A DNA stretch of 64,000 bases, from NCBI GenBank assembly GCA_006383075.2, contig SMNH02000010.1:62001-126000 (forward strand). The letters run 5' to 3'. The notes beneath the pieces were generated by a model, which saw only the letters and a program-made list of their open reading frames with translations, did not search any database and had not been told where the DNA came from. Below are positions 35,341-44,940 of this stretch, one piece after another (position 1 is the stretch's first letter; every line of letters starts with the position of its first letter). Source of the stretch: Kordia sp. TARA_039_SRF. GTDB lineage: Bacteria; Bacteroidota; Bacteroidia; Flavobacteriales; Flavobacteriaceae. The position numbers were made by a program, and so were the translations under genes.

Positions 35341-36642
35341 ATGAAAAAGGTGAATCGCCGCAATTCAATTTCAAGAATTTTAGGAACCGCATTAGCGCTG
35401 ATGTTAGCATTTTCAACTGTTGCATTTGCGCAAGATGAAGCTGCAATCAAAGCTGGAGAAGCATTATTTAAAGCGAACTGTGCTGCTTGTCACAAACTAG
35501 ATGCAATGTCAACAGGTCCAATGTTGAGAAAAATTGAATCTCGTTTGGATGAAGAACAAGGACTAGATCGTGAGTGGTTGTATAAATGGATTAAGAATAG
35601 TAATGCGCTTATCAAATCGGGAGATCGTTATGCTGTAGAGGTATATGAAAAGTATAACAAGCGTCAAATGACGGCTTTTCCAACACTATCTAACGAAGAT
35701 ATTGATAATATTTTAGCGTATACGGCACAAGACAAAGCGCCATCGGTTACAACTGTTGATTCTGGCGGAGAAGTTGCTCCTGCAGAATCTGGGTTTTCAA
35801 CGGATATTGTCTTAACTGCTTTAATTGTATTATTCGGATTATTAGCGTTAGGATTGTTCTTAGTAAACAAAACATTACGTAAGTTTGCCATTGCAAACGG
35901 AACTGTAAATCTAGAAGAAGAGGCGAAGAAAACTTCGATTTGGAAAGCATTTGTTCAAAATCAATTCTTAGTAATTGTAGCAACCATCTTCTTTATGTTA
36001 GGTGCTGCGTATTTTGCTTACGGATATTTAATGCAAATTGGAGTTGATCAAGGATATCAGCCAATTCAGCCAATTCATTACTCGCACAGAATTCACGCGG
36101 GTGATAATAAAATAGAATGTAAATATTGTCACTCATCTGCAAGAGTAAGTAAGCATTCGGGAATTCCTTCTTTAAATGTATGTATGAACTGTCACAAAAA
36201 CATCGCGCAAGTAGCGGAAGAAGTGCAGCAAGAAGGAATCACAAAATACGGAGTTGACTACAACAAAGAAATTCGAAAATTATACGAAGCTGTCGGTTGG
36301 GATCCAACACAGCAAGATTACGTGAATGAGCAAAAACCAGTAAAATGGATTCGTATTCACAACTTACCTGACTTTGTATATTTCAATCACTCGCAGCACG
36401 TTTCTGTGGCTGGTGTAGATTGTCAAACATGTCATGGTGAAATCGAAAACATGGAAATCGTAGAGCAGCATTCTTCCTTAACAATGGGATGGTGTATTAA
36501 CTGTCATAGAGAAACTGATGTAAATTTCAGAGGAAATGCATACTACGAAAAAATTCACGAGCAGTTAAAAGATAAATATGGTGTTGAATCATTCAAAGCA
36601 GCTGAAATGGGTGCGCTTGAATGTGGAAAATGTCACTATTAA
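35341..36642 (+). CDS. actA: Alternative Complex III subunit A, hexaheme cytochrome c
   Basis: A 433-residue protein with signal peptide (ILGTALALMLAFSTVAFAQ). It has an N-terminal monoheme domain (CAACHK near residue 46), a membrane segment (~150-175), a second hydrophobic stretch (~203-225), and a C-terminal multiheme domain with CKYCHS, CMNCHK, CQTCHG, CINCHR and CGKCHY. That makes six c-type hemes. The canonical ActA is pentaheme, so the front monoheme domain is a fused extra, a form seen in Bacteroidota. It passes electrons from quinol oxidation toward the oxidase. First gene of actABCDEF-coxBA. Confidence 0.9.
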   Translation: MKKVNRRNSISRILGTALALMLAFSTVAFAQDEAAIKAGEALFKANCAACHKLDAMSTGPMLRKIESRLDEEQGLDREWLYKWIKNSNALIKSGDRYAVEVYEKYNKRQMTAFPTLSNEDIDNILAYTAQDKAPSVTTVDSGGEVAPAESGFSTDIVLTALIVLFGLLALGLFLVNKTLRKFAIANGTVNLEEEAKKTSIWKAFVQNQFLVIVATIFFMLGAAYFAYGYLMQIGVDQGYQPIQPIHYSHRIHAGDNKIECKYCHSSARVSKHSGIPSLNVCMNCHKNIAQVAEEVQQEGITKYGVDYNKEIRKLYEAVGWDPTQQDYVNEQKPVKWIRIHNLPDFVYFNHSQHVSVAGVDCQTCHGEIENMEIVEQHSSLTMGWCINCHRETDVNFRGNAYYEKIHEQLKDKYGVESFKAAEMGALECGKCHY

Positions 36643-36676
36643 TACTAATTTAAGAAGCTAATTTTATATATATAAT

Positions 36677-39600
36677 ATGGCATCAAACAAGAAATACTGG
36701 AAAAGTGTTGAGGAGCTAAACGAAAATAGTTCTATTGTTGAGGCGCTTAGACAGAATGAGTTTGTGGAAGAAGTTCCTGTAGATGAATTCTTGGGAGACA
36801 AAGAAACACTTGAGTCTTCTTCAACTTCTCGTAGAGACTTTCTTAAATACGTTGGTTTTAGTACAGCTGCTGCAACCTTAGCAGCCTGTGAAGGACCAGT
36901 AGTTAAATCGATTCCTTACGTAATTCAGCCAGAAACTATCATTCCTGGAGTTGCGGATTTCTATGCAACAACAATTGCTGATGGATACGATTTTGCAAGT
37001 ATCTTAATCAAAACAAGAGAAGGTCGTCCAATCAAAGTAGAAAACAACAAAGAGGCTGTTGTAAAAGGAAGTGCTAATGCAAGAGTTCATGCGTCTGTGC
37101 TATCTTTATATGACAACATGAGAGTGAAGAAGCCAAAAATTGATGGTAAAGACACTACTTGGGAAACGTTTGATGCGGAAGTTGGTCAAAAACTAAATCA
37201 AATCAGCGCTTCTGGAAAGCAAATCGTATTATTAACACAAACATTTGCAAGTCCTTCTACATCGAAATTGGTGGGTGAATTCAAAGCAAAATATAGCAAC
37301 GTTAATCACGTAGTATATGATGCAGTATCTGAATCAGCAGCTTTAGACGCTTTTGAAGCAAAATACGGAGAAAGAGGCTTGGCTGATTACGATTTCTCAA
37401 AAGCAGAAGTAATTGTATCTGTTGGTGCTGACTTTTTAGGAGATTGGCAAGGTGGTGGATATGATGATGGATATGCCAAAGGAAGAATTCCACACGGAAA
37501 AAAAGGAGACAAGAAAATGTCAAGACACGTGCAGTTTGAATCAAACATGACATTGTCTGGAGCAAATGCTGACAAACGTGTTCCTTTAACCGTAGCAGAC
37601 CAAAAAGTAGCGTTGGCTAAATTATACGCAGAAATCACTGGAAATAGTGTTTCTGGTAGAAAATTATCTGCGAATGTAGAGCAAGCTATTAAAAATGCGG
37701 CAGGTCAATTAAAGCAAGCTAAGTCAAAAGGAGTTGTTGTCACAGGAATCAATGATGTAGATGCGCAAAGTCTTGTGTTGGCAATTAACCAAACATTGGC
37801 GAGTGAAGCATTTGACACAACAGCGCCACGAAAATTAAGACAAGGAAGTGATAAGGCAGTAGCAAAAGTAATCAGCGATATGAAAGCGGGTGCTATTGGT
37901 GGAATCATTATGGCAGGTGTAAATCCTGTATATACTTTAGCAAACGGAAACGAATTTGCAGAAGGCTTAAAGAAATTAGACTTAGCAGTAACCTTCACAC
38001 AAAAAGAAGATGAAACTGCGCAAAACACGAAATATGTAGCAGCGGCTCCACATTATTTAGAATCTTGGGGAGATGTAGAGATTAAAAAAGGGCACTACGC
38101 AATTACGCAGCCTACCATTCGTCCATTATTTGATACAAGACAATTTCAAGACGCATTATTAAAATGGTCTGGAAATGACAAAGCATATTACGAATACTTA
38201 CGTGCAACATGGACCGCTGATATTTTAGGAGGCGCTTCTTGGAATCAGGCAGTACATGACGGTGTATTCAAAACAACAGCTACAGTAAGTTTAGCTGACG
38301 AAGCTACGGCAGCGATAGAAGATGCTGAAGCAGATGCAACAGACGAAACAGAAACTGTAGTAGTTAACAATGTAGCTGCACAAGCTAGAAAATTAGCAAA
38401 CACAGCAGCAGCTTCTGGAATGGAATTAGTGTTATACACGAAGACAGGAATGGGAGATGGACAGCAAGCAAATAACCCTTGGTTGCAAGAATTCCCAGAT
38501 CCAATTACGAGAGCTTCTTGGGATAACTACTTAACGGTTTCTCAAGTAGACGCGGAAGCAAAAGGCTTGAAAAACTGGAATGTAGCAAACGGCGGATTAA
38601 ACGGTTCGTATGCTAACATTACCGTGAATGGTTCAGAGCCAATTAAAGTTCCTGTAATCATTCAGCCAGGGCAAGCGCCAGGAACTGTTGGGCTAGCATT
38701 GGGGTACGGTAAAACTGCTGGAATCAAAAAAGAAATGCAAACAGGAGTGAACGCTTACAAAGTGTATCAAAACTTCAACAATGTTCAAAACGTTTCTGTA
38801 GAAGCAGTTGGTGGAGAGCATGAGTTTGCATGTGTACAGTTGCACAATACTTTAATGGGTAGAGGTGACATCGTTAAAGAAACTACATTAGAAGTTTTTA
38901 ATACAAAGCATTACCGCGAGTGGAACCCAATGCCACACGTATCTCGTGACCATGAAATGATTGATGCAACGAGTCCAAAAGCTGACATGTGGGCGAAGTT
39001 TGACCGTTCAATCGGACATCACTTCAACTTAGCAATTGACTTAAATGCTTGTACAGGATGTGGTGCATGTGTCATTGCGTGTCACGCAGAAAACAACGTG
39101 CCAGTTGTTGGTAAAACCGAAGTAAGACGTAGTAGAGATATGCACTGGTTGCGTATTGATAGATATTACTCATCAGAAGATACATTCTCAGGAGATAATG
39201 AGAAGAAAGAAAATATGAGCGGATTGTTTGGTGAAAACGGTTCTTTAGGAGGTTTCCTAGAAATGGAAAATCCTGCAGCGAATCCACAAGTAGCATTCCA
39301 GCCAGTAATGTGTCAGCACTGTAACCACGCACCATGTGAAACAGTATGTCCAGTAGCGGCAACATCACACGGGCGTCAAGGTCAAAACCACATGGCGTAC
39401 AACCGTTGTGTAGGAACACGTTACTGTGCAAACAACTGTCCATATAAAGTACGTCGATTCAACTGGTTCTTATACAATAAGAATGATGAATTCGATTATC
39501 ACATGAATGACGATTTAGGACGTATGGTGTTAAACCCAGACGTAGTAGTTCGTTCAAGAGGTGTGATGGAAAAGTGTTCTATGTGTATTCAAAAAACACA

Positions 39601-39835
39601 AAAAACAATCTTAGATGCGAAGCGTGAAGGACGTCAAATCAAAGATGGTGAATTCCAAACAGCATGTTCTGCTGCTTGTAGTTCAGGAGCCATGGTATTT
39701 GGTGACTTAAATGATAAAGAAAGTAAAGTTGCTGAATTGCATGAAGACGAGCGTATGTATCACTTGTTAGAGCATGTAGGAACAAAACCAAATGTACAGT
39801 ATCACGTAAAAGTGAGAAATACGAAAGAAGCATAA
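36677..39835 (+). CDS. actB: Alternative Complex III subunit B, molybdopterin-oxidoreductase-like iron-sulfur protein
   Basis: A 1052-residue protein. The N-terminus carries a Tat-like signal (STSRRDFLKYVGFSTAAATL, then a cysteine), the variant typical of this family. Residues ~60-720 are the molybdopterin-enzyme-like domain, which in characterised complexes binds no molybdenum. The C-terminal ferredoxin domain has cysteine clusters CTGCGACVIAC, CQHCNHAPCETVC, CVGTRYCANNC and CSMCIQ, enough for four Fe-S clusters. An Ala/Glu/Asp-rich insertion (~540-570) looks like a flexible linker. It relays electrons at the periplasmic face of the complex. Confidence 0.93.
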   Translation: MASNKKYWKSVEELNENSSIVEALRQNEFVEEVPVDEFLGDKETLESSSTSRRDFLKYVGFSTAAATLAACEGPVVKSIPYVIQPETIIPGVADFYATTIADGYDFASILIKTREGRPIKVENNKEAVVKGSANARVHASVLSLYDNMRVKKPKIDGKDTTWETFDAEVGQKLNQISASGKQIVLLTQTFASPSTSKLVGEFKAKYSNVNHVVYDAVSESAALDAFEAKYGERGLADYDFSKAEVIVSVGADFLGDWQGGGYDDGYAKGRIPHGKKGDKKMSRHVQFESNMTLSGANADKRVPLTVADQKVALAKLYAEITGNSVSGRKLSANVEQAIKNAAGQLKQAKSKGVVVTGINDVDAQSLVLAINQTLASEAFDTTAPRKLRQGSDKAVAKVISDMKAGAIGGIIMAGVNPVYTLANGNEFAEGLKKLDLAVTFTQKEDETAQNTKYVAAAPHYLESWGDVEIKKGHYAITQPTIRPLFDTRQFQDALLKWSGNDKAYYEYLRATWTADILGGASWNQAVHDGVFKTTATVSLADEATAAIEDAEADATDETETVVVNNVAAQARKLANTAAASGMELVLYTKTGMGDGQQANNPWLQEFPDPITRASWDNYLTVSQVDAEAKGLKNWNVANGGLNGSYANITVNGSEPIKVPVIIQPGQAPGTVGLALGYGKTAGIKKEMQTGVNAYKVYQNFNNVQNVSVEAVGGEHEFACVQLHNTLMGRGDIVKETTLEVFNTKHYREWNPMPHVSRDHEMIDATSPKADMWAKFDRSIGHHFNLAIDLNACTGCGACVIACHAENNVPVVGKTEVRRSRDMHWLRIDRYYSSEDTFSGDNEKKENMSGLFGENGSLGGFLEMENPAANPQVAFQPVMCQHCNHAPCETVCPVAATSHGRQGQNHMAYNRCVGTRYCANNCPYKVRRFNWFLYNKNDEFDYHMNDDLGRMVLNPDVVVRSRGVMEKCSMCIQKTQKTILDAKREGRQIKDGEFQTACSAACSSGAMVFGDLNDKESKVAELHEDERMYHLLEHVGTKPNVQYHVKVRNTKEA

Positions 39836-39868
39836 AAATAATTAATAAGAAACAATTATAAACTGATT

Positions 39869-41260
39869 ATGGCGTCGCATTACGAAGCACCTATAAGAAA
39901 ACCCTTAGTAACTGGAGACAAATCATATCACGATGTAACTCTTGATATCGTAGCTCCAGTAGAAGGAAAAGCAAACAAGCAATGGTGGATAGTATTCTCA
40001 ATTGCTTTGGTAGCATTCCTTTGGGGAATTGGATGTATTATATATACAATATCTACTGGAATTGGAGTTTGGGGTCTTAACAAAACTGTTGGTTGGGCTT
40101 GGGATATTACAAACTTCGTTTGGTGGGTTGGTATTGGTCACGCAGGAACGCTGATTTCTGCCGTACTTTTACTGTTCCGTCAAAAATGGAGAATGGCAAT
40201 TAACCGTTCTGCGGAAGCGATGACCATTTTCTCAGTAGTACAAGCAGGTTTATTCCCAATCATTCACATGGGGCGTCCATGGTTGGCATATTGGGTATTG
40301 CCAATTCCAAACCAATTTGGATCACTTTGGGTGAACTTTAACTCACCATTACTTTGGGACGTATTCGCCATCTCTACCTATCTTTCGGTATCGTTAGTAT
40401 TCTGGTGGACAGGTTTATTGCCAGATTTCGCAATGATTCGCGACAGAGCGGTAAAACCTTTCCAAAAGAAAATATACAGCCTAGTAAGTTTCGGATGGAG
40501 TGGACGTGCAAAAGACTGGCAACGTTTTGAAGAAGTATCATTGGTATTGGCAGGTTTAGCAACACCATTGGTATTGTCGGTACACACCATTGTATCGTTT
40601 GACTTCGCAACGTCAGTAATTCCAGGATGGCACACGACAATCTTCCCTCCATATTTTGTGGCAGGTGCGATTTTCTCAGGATTTGCCATGGTAAACACCT
40701 TATTAATCATTATGAGAAAGGTGTGTAATATGGAAGACTATATCACATTACAACACATCGAATTGATGAACATCGTAATCATGATTACAGGTTCTATCGT
40801 AGGGTGTGCCTATATTACAGAGTTATTCATCGCGTGGTATTCAGGAGTTGAATACGAACAATATGCATTCTTAAACAGAGCAACAGGACCTTACTGGTGG
40901 GCGTATTGGGCAATGATGACGTGTAATGTGTTCTCTCCACAATTTATGTGGTCTAAAAAATTAAGAACAAGTATCATGTTCTCTTTTATCATCTCTATTG
41001 TTGTAAACATTGGAATGTGGTTTGAGCGTTTCGTAATTATCGTAACTTCATTACACAGAGATTACCTTCCATCATCATGGACGATGTTCTCTCCAACGTT
41101 TGTAGACATAGGAATATTTATTGGTACAATTGGTTTCTTCTTTGTGTTGTTCTTACTATACTCTAGAACATTCCCTGTAATTGCACAGGCGGAAGTAAAA
41201 TCAATCTTAAAATCATCAGGAGAAAAATATAAAAAACTAAGAGACGGTAACCATGAGTAG
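39869..41260 (+). CDS. actC: Alternative Complex III subunit C, NrfD-like membrane protein
   Basis: A 463-residue protein with about ten membrane segments, matching the NrfD/PsrC family (WWVGIGHAGTLISAVLLLFRQKWR is the conserved second helix region). It forms the main quinol-binding membrane core together with ActF. Its stop overlaps the ActD start by eight bases, so the two are probably translated in tandem. Confidence 0.93.
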   Translation: MASHYEAPIRKPLVTGDKSYHDVTLDIVAPVEGKANKQWWIVFSIALVAFLWGIGCIIYTISTGIGVWGLNKTVGWAWDITNFVWWVGIGHAGTLISAVLLLFRQKWRMAINRSAEAMTIFSVVQAGLFPIIHMGRPWLAYWVLPIPNQFGSLWVNFNSPLLWDVFAISTYLSVSLVFWWTGLLPDFAMIRDRAVKPFQKKIYSLVSFGWSGRAKDWQRFEEVSLVLAGLATPLVLSVHTIVSFDFATSVIPGWHTTIFPPYFVAGAIFSGFAMVNTLLIIMRKVCNMEDYITLQHIELMNIVIMITGSIVGCAYITELFIAWYSGVEYEQYAFLNRATGPYWWAYWAMMTCNVFSPQFMWSKKLRTSIMFSFIISIVVNIGMWFERFVIIVTSLHRDYLPSSWTMFSPTFVDIGIFIGTIGFFFVLFLLYSRTFPVIAQAEVKSILKSSGEKYKKLRDGNHE

Positions 41261-41777
41261 TAAAGTAATACAAGCAATGTATATTGATGATGATGTGCTA
41301 ATGGCAGCAGTGAAAAAAGTGCGTCAAGAAAATCATCATATCGAAGAAGTGTACACGCCATTTCCGGTACACGGACTAGACAAAGCTATGGGATTAGCGC
41401 CTACGCGACTCGCCATTACAGCATTTATGTATGGTTGTGTTGGACTGTCAGTTGCCGTAACCATGATGTACTATATCATGATTGTAGATTGGCCACAAAA
41501 CATTGGTGGAAAGCCAAGTTTTAGTTTCTTAGAAAACATGCCAGCATTCGTGCCGATTATGTTTGAGATGACGGTATTTTTTGCGGCACACTTAATGGTA
41601 ATCACATTTTACTTACGTAGTAAATTATGGCCATTCAAAGAAGCTGAAAATCCTGACCCAAGAACTACAGATGATCACTTTTTAATGGAAGTGTCAGTTC
41701 ACGGAGACGAAGAAGAATTAAAAGCATTGTTGTTAGAAACAGGTGCTACAGAAATTAAAGTTACAGAAAAGCATTAA
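41253..41777 (+). CDS. actD: Alternative Complex III subunit D (DUF3341)
   Basis: A 174-residue protein with two membrane segments (~58-80 and ~95-118) and the DUF3341 pattern: a short cytoplasmic N-terminus, a conserved YTPFPVHGLDKAMGL, and a C-terminal soluble end (DDHFLMEVSVHGDEEELKAL). It is a structural subunit of the complex. The start ATG lies inside the end of actC. Confidence 0.9.
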   Translation: MSSKVIQAMYIDDDVLMAAVKKVRQENHHIEEVYTPFPVHGLDKAMGLAPTRLAITAFMYGCVGLSVAVTMMYYIMIVDWPQNIGGKPSFSFLENMPAFVPIMFEMTVFFAAHLMVITFYLRSKLWPFKEAENPDPRTTDDHFLMEVSVHGDEEELKALLLETGATEIKVTEKH

Positions 41778-41785
41778 TAAGAATT

Positions 41786-42364
41786 ATGAAGAGCCTTATA
41801 AAAATAGGAGTCGTTTTTGGAGCAGCGTTGCTGATGTCTTCATGCTTTGATAAATCGCAACCAAACTATCAATACTTTCCTAACATGTATGAATCTGTAG
41901 GATATGAAGCATACCAAGAAGTAAATGGTGTGCCTTACGGAGAATATGCAGCGCACAATATGGAAGCGCAAATTCCTGCGGATGGAAGTATTAAAAGAGG
42001 TTGGATGCCTTATGACTATGATGATACGAATGAAGGATATGAAGCAGCAAAAGCTGAATTGAAAAATCCATTAGCAACTACCGAAGAAAACTTAGCAAAA
42101 GGAAAAGAGCTTTACGGAATCTATTGTGCTATTTGTCACGGAAACAAAGGTGACGGACAAGGAACTTTAGTGAAGCGTGAAAAATTCTTAGGAATTCCAA
42201 GATATGACGATGCAGCAAGAGCTATCACAGAAGGTAGTATTTATCATGTATTAATGTATGGTAAAAACAACATGGGATCGCACGCAAGTCAATTAGATAC
42301 TGAAGAACGCTGGCAAGTAGTGCAGCATGTATTACAATTGAAAGCAGAATTAGAGAAAAAATAA
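41786..42364 (+). CDS. actE: Alternative Complex III subunit E, lipoprotein cytochrome c
   Basis: A 192-residue monoheme cytochrome. The lipoprotein signal ends LLMSSC, giving a lipid-anchored Cys near residue 20. The heme motif is CAICH (~residue 116), followed by GNKGDGQGTL. A conserved methionine in VLMYGKNNMGSHASQL would be the sixth ligand. It is the likely electron exit of the complex toward oxidase subunit CoxB. Confidence 0.92.
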   Translation: MKSLIKIGVVFGAALLMSSCFDKSQPNYQYFPNMYESVGYEAYQEVNGVPYGEYAAHNMEAQIPADGSIKRGWMPYDYDDTNEGYEAAKAELKNPLATTEENLAKGKELYGIYCAICHGNKGDGQGTLVKREKFLGIPRYDDAARAITEGSIYHVLMYGKNNMGSHASQLDTEERWQVVQHVLQLKAELEKK

Positions 42365-42392
42365 GACCAATAACGATATAGAATTATATACA

Positions 42393-43808
42393 ATGTATAC
42401 GTTTTCAAATAGATTAAGACTTTTTGCAATTATTTCCTTTGTGCTTGGAGCTATTATGGTAGGATTGAGTTTTTACTATACACCGGCAAACGTTCCTGAA
42501 ATGAAAGCAATGCACGCCGCTCACGATGCACACGGAGGACACGGAAGTGCAGCTCATGCAGACGCATCGCACAGTGATGATAAAACCTCGCATCATGACG
42601 CACATGAAAATGCACATGCAGCAGATAAAAGTCACGGCGATAAAGCACATGCTTCTGATGGAGGACATCACAAAAGCCAAGCTGACATTGACAAGCACCA
42701 TCTTCAGCAATTACAAAACAAGCCTTGGGCAGCTGTATATGTAGCAGCATTCTTCTTTATGATGATTGCACTTGGTGTATTGGCGTTTTACGCAATTCAA
42801 CGTGCCGCACAAGCAGGTTGGTCGCCATTGCTATTTAGAGTGATGGAAGGAATTGGTGCCTACATCATTCCTGGAACAATTATTATCATCGCATTGATAG
42901 TGTTGAGTTTTCCAAGTTTGCACTTAAATCACTTATTCCATTGGATGGATCCTGAATTAGTAAAAGAAGGTGGAGAACACTATGACAAATTAACAGCCGG
43001 AAAAAGCGGTTGGTTAAATACAACAGGATTCCTTGTAAGAGCAATTATTTACAGTACCATTTGGATTGTATATAGCATTTTATCAAGACGTTTTTCTGTG
43101 CGACAAGACAACTCAAATGACAATAGCAACTTTAAGAAAAACTTCAGATTGGCTGCGGTATTCTTAGTATTATTCTTAATCTCAGAATCTATGATGTCTT
43201 GGGATTGGATTATGTCTTTTGATCACCACTGGTTCAGTACACTATTTGGATGGTATGTATTTGCAAGTATGTTTGTATCTGGAATCACCGTAATCGCGTT
43301 AATAACAATCTATCTTAAATCAAGAGGATATCTAGAATATGTAAATGATAGTCATTTACACGATTTAGCAAAATTTATGTTTGGTATCAGTATTTTCTGG
43401 ACATATTTATGGTTCTCTCAATTCATGTTAATCTGGTATTCAAACATTCCAGAAGAAGTTACCTACTTCATCACACGAATTGATGATTATACCTTACCAT
43501 TCTTTGGAATGTTAGGATTAAATCTAATATTCCCATTACTAATCTTAATGAATAGTGATTTCAAGAGATTAAACTGGATTATTGTAATTGCAGGAATTGT
43601 AATTCTATTCGGTCACTATCTTGATGTGTTCAATATGGTAATGCCAGCAACAGTTGGTGCACAATGGTCACTCGGATTGGCTGAAGTAGGAGCCATTCTA
43701 TTATTCTTAGGATTATTCATCTTTGTAGTGTTTACCGCACTTACAAAGGCACCATTAATGGCAAAACGAAATCCGTTTATTGAAGAAAGTAAACACTTTC
43801 ATTATTAA
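42393..43808 (+). CDS. actF: Alternative Complex III subunit F with histidine-rich loop
   Basis: A 471-residue protein with about ten membrane segments, a homologue of ActC. After the first segment (~10-30) comes a very unusual loop, residues 41-103, with about sixteen His plus many Asp, Ala and Gly. The remaining segments carry the family pattern (SLHLNHLFHWMDPE; MSWDWIMSFDHHWFSTLFGWYV). By topology the loop should face the periplasm, where it might hold or buffer metal ions; this is inference. The gene lies between actE and coxB in the same operon. Confidence 0.9.
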   Translation: MYTFSNRLRLFAIISFVLGAIMVGLSFYYTPANVPEMKAMHAAHDAHGGHGSAAHADASHSDDKTSHHDAHENAHAADKSHGDKAHASDGGHHKSQADIDKHHLQQLQNKPWAAVYVAAFFFMMIALGVLAFYAIQRAAQAGWSPLLFRVMEGIGAYIIPGTIIIIALIVLSFPSLHLNHLFHWMDPELVKEGGEHYDKLTAGKSGWLNTTGFLVRAIIYSTIWIVYSILSRRFSVRQDNSNDNSNFKKNFRLAAVFLVLFLISESMMSWDWIMSFDHHWFSTLFGWYVFASMFVSGITVIALITIYLKSRGYLEYVNDSHLHDLAKFMFGISIFWTYLWFSQFMLIWYSNIPEEVTYFITRIDDYTLPFFGMLGLNLIFPLLILMNSDFKRLNWIIVIAGIVILFGHYLDVFNMVMPATVGAQWSLGLAEVGAILLFLGLFIFVVFTALTKAPLMAKRNPFIEESKHFHY

Positions 43809-43834
43809 TTAATTTCAAAACAGTATAAAATAAG

Positions 43835-44911
43835 ATGACTACTGGTTTACTAACGTTTATAGTACTTATCCTCATTGCAATCGCAATTTGGCAGCTGACG
43901 AAGATATTTGACTTATCACAAGCAAAAGCTGATAACACGCAAATAGCGAATGACAAGGATAACAATGTCAATGGATACCTAATGATGGGATTCTTGATGT
44001 TCATATACATCATAACAATCATTTCTTTCTGGAAATGGGGAGATTTACCATTGATTGGAAATGCAGCTTCAGAACACGGATCAAGTGTAGATACACTGAT
44101 GATTATATCTATGGTATTAATCTTCTTTGTACAAACAGTAACACAAGCATTACTTCACTATTTTGCTTACAAATACAGAGGTAAAAAAGGAAGAAAAGCA
44201 TTATACTACGCTGATAATGATAAATTAGAGTTCATTTGGACAATCATTCCAGTAATTACATTAGCAGGTTTAATTCTTTATGGATTATTCACGTGGAATG
44301 AAATCATGGACGTAAATATGGACGATGATCCAATTGTTGTTGAATTATACGCGCAACAGTTCAACTGGAAAGCGAGATACGCTGGAGAAGACAATGTACT
44401 TGGAAAAGCAAACGTTCGTTTAATTGACTTAGGAGAAAATCCAAACATTCTTGGATTGGACAGAGAAGATGCATACGCACAAGACGATGTTATTGTACAA
44501 GAATTACACTTGCCTGTAAATCGTAAAGTAGTATTCAAAATGCGCTCGCAAGACGTATTGCACTCTGCATACATGCCACACTTTAGAATGCAAATGAATT
44601 GTGTTCCTGGTATGATTACTGAGTTTGCGATGACACCAACAATGACAACGCAGGAAATGCGTGAAACACAAAAAATACAAAAAAAAGTAAGTCGTATCAA
44701 TGCATTAAGAGCAGCAAAAAGTGAAACTTTAATAGCTAAAGGAGAAGATCCATTAGAGCCGTACGAGTTCAACTATCTTTTACTCTGTAACAAAATTTGT
44801 GGTGAATCACACTACAACATGCAAATCAACGTAATTGTTGAAAGTCAAGAAGATTTCGATAAGTGGATGGCAGAGCAAGAAACTTTCGGAAAAGGAAAAG
44901 TTAAAAAATAA
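43835..44911 (+). CDS. coxB: cytochrome c oxidase subunit II
   Basis: A 358-residue protein with three hydrophobic segments in the N-terminal half and then the cupredoxin domain. The CuA site is complete: DVLHSAYMPHFRMQ contributes a His, and CNKICGESH contributes Cys318, Cys322 and His326, with the ligand Met in HYNMQ. A Lys/Arg-rich helix (TTQEMRETQKIQKKVSRINA) is inserted before the CuA loop. No fused cytochrome c domain is present; ActE probably delivers electrons directly. Confidence 0.95.
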   Translation: MTTGLLTFIVLILIAIAIWQLTKIFDLSQAKADNTQIANDKDNNVNGYLMMGFLMFIYIITIISFWKWGDLPLIGNAASEHGSSVDTLMIISMVLIFFVQTVTQALLHYFAYKYRGKKGRKALYYADNDKLEFIWTIIPVITLAGLILYGLFTWNEIMDVNMDDDPIVVELYAQQFNWKARYAGEDNVLGKANVRLIDLGENPNILGLDREDAYAQDDVIVQELHLPVNRKVVFKMRSQDVLHSAYMPHFRMQMNCVPGMITEFAMTPTMTTQEMRETQKIQKKVSRINALRAAKSETLIAKGEDPLEPYEFNYLLLCNKICGESHYNMQINVIVESQEDFDKWMAEQETFGKGKVKK

Positions 44912-44940
44912 AAATAAATTTTAAGATATAACATATAGAT

